This document shows positions 14,778 through 14,855 of a stretch of 14,855 nucleotides of DNA, one piece after another. The stretch is from Caulobacter segnis. GTDB taxonomy: Bacteria > Pseudomonadota > Alphaproteobacteria > Caulobacterales > Caulobacteraceae. Location of the stretch: the NCBI RefSeq assembly GCF_003243465.1, contig NZ_QFQZ01000100.1:1-14855 (forward strand), written 5' to 3'. Made by a program: the position numbers and the translations under genes. Position 1 is the stretch's first letter, and the number at the start of each line of letters is the position of its first letter. The notes beneath the pieces are model-generated. The model made no database searches, was not told the DNA's origin, and saw nothing but the letters and a program-made list of their open reading frames with translations.

Positions 14778-14855
14778 TGTCCGCCGTCAGCGCCCATGAG
14801 ACAGATTGAGGGTTCCGTTTAGAGGAGGGTTTTGGTCTCGTCGAAGTGACGAAGG
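14778..14855 (+). mobile_element. Right insertion-sequence end (78-bp inverted repeat, right copy)
   Basis: Exact reverse complement of 2-79. It begins TGTCCGCC directly after the fourth codon of the interrupted gene at 14766, which fixes the element border. The element runs rightwards beyond the window. Within it, GAGGAGGG (14820s) could act as the ribosome binding site for a transposase that starts outside the window. The IS family is not recognised from the end sequence alone. Confidence 0.75.

Noticed and set aside
1..14855. CRISPR arrays, tRNA or rRNA genes
   Set aside because: No regularly spaced direct repeats, cloverleaf-like segments or rRNA-like stretches were seen. The sequence is almost fully occupied by protein genes.

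Overview
The window is GC-rich, densely coded and looks alphaproteobacterial. Codon use, the MaoC-Pta/AckA/FabI/PhaC gene set and the promoter style fit a Caulobacter- or rhizobium-like host, but the genus is not proven. The two ends are a perfect 78-bp inverted repeat (2-79 and 14778-14855). Its inner edge begins TGTCCGCC on each side, which is what the same end of one insertion sequence in opposite orientation would look like. The 14.7 kb between them is therefore probably a segment held between two inverted IS copies.

Left block (about 80-2085): an intergenic remnant, an AI-2E/PerM family membrane protein with a GTG start at 265, and a small secreted protein of unknown function. The secreted protein is preceded by a near-consensus FNR/FixK box with a correctly spaced -10, so low-oxygen control is likely.

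Central block (2086-9375): a polyhydroxyalkanoate and acyl-phosphate module. On the minus strand tetR, phaC, a MaoC-Pta fusion, ackA and fabI are packed with gaps of 18 and 2 bp followed by two ATGA overlaps, so they look like one transcript. Divergent from it on the plus strand are phaB (acetoacetyl-CoA reductase) and a phasin gene. The shared 138-bp control region (8002-8139) holds two palindromes, a flanking 10-bp inverted repeat and a CTGC-N3-GCAG site like that described for PhaR regulators. Together the genes can route acyl-CoA to polymer (PhaB, MaoC domain, PhaC), to acyl-phosphate and ATP (Pta, AckA), or use enoyl groups as an electron sink (FabI). No thiolase (phaA) is present.

Right block (9460-14763): a tripartite efflux operon made of a NodT/OprM-type outer-membrane lipoprotein, an HlyD-type adaptor and an RbbA/YhiH-like protein with two ATPase domains fused to an ABC-2 permease. 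The usual next gene, a second ABC-2 permease (yhhJ-like), appears to start at 14766 but is cut after four codons by the right-hand IS end.

The gene families are mostly known. The most interesting points are the IS-bounded architecture with its truncated permease gene, the layered divergent control region, and the combination of an oxygen-type regulatory box with a PHA/acetate module and an efflux pump.
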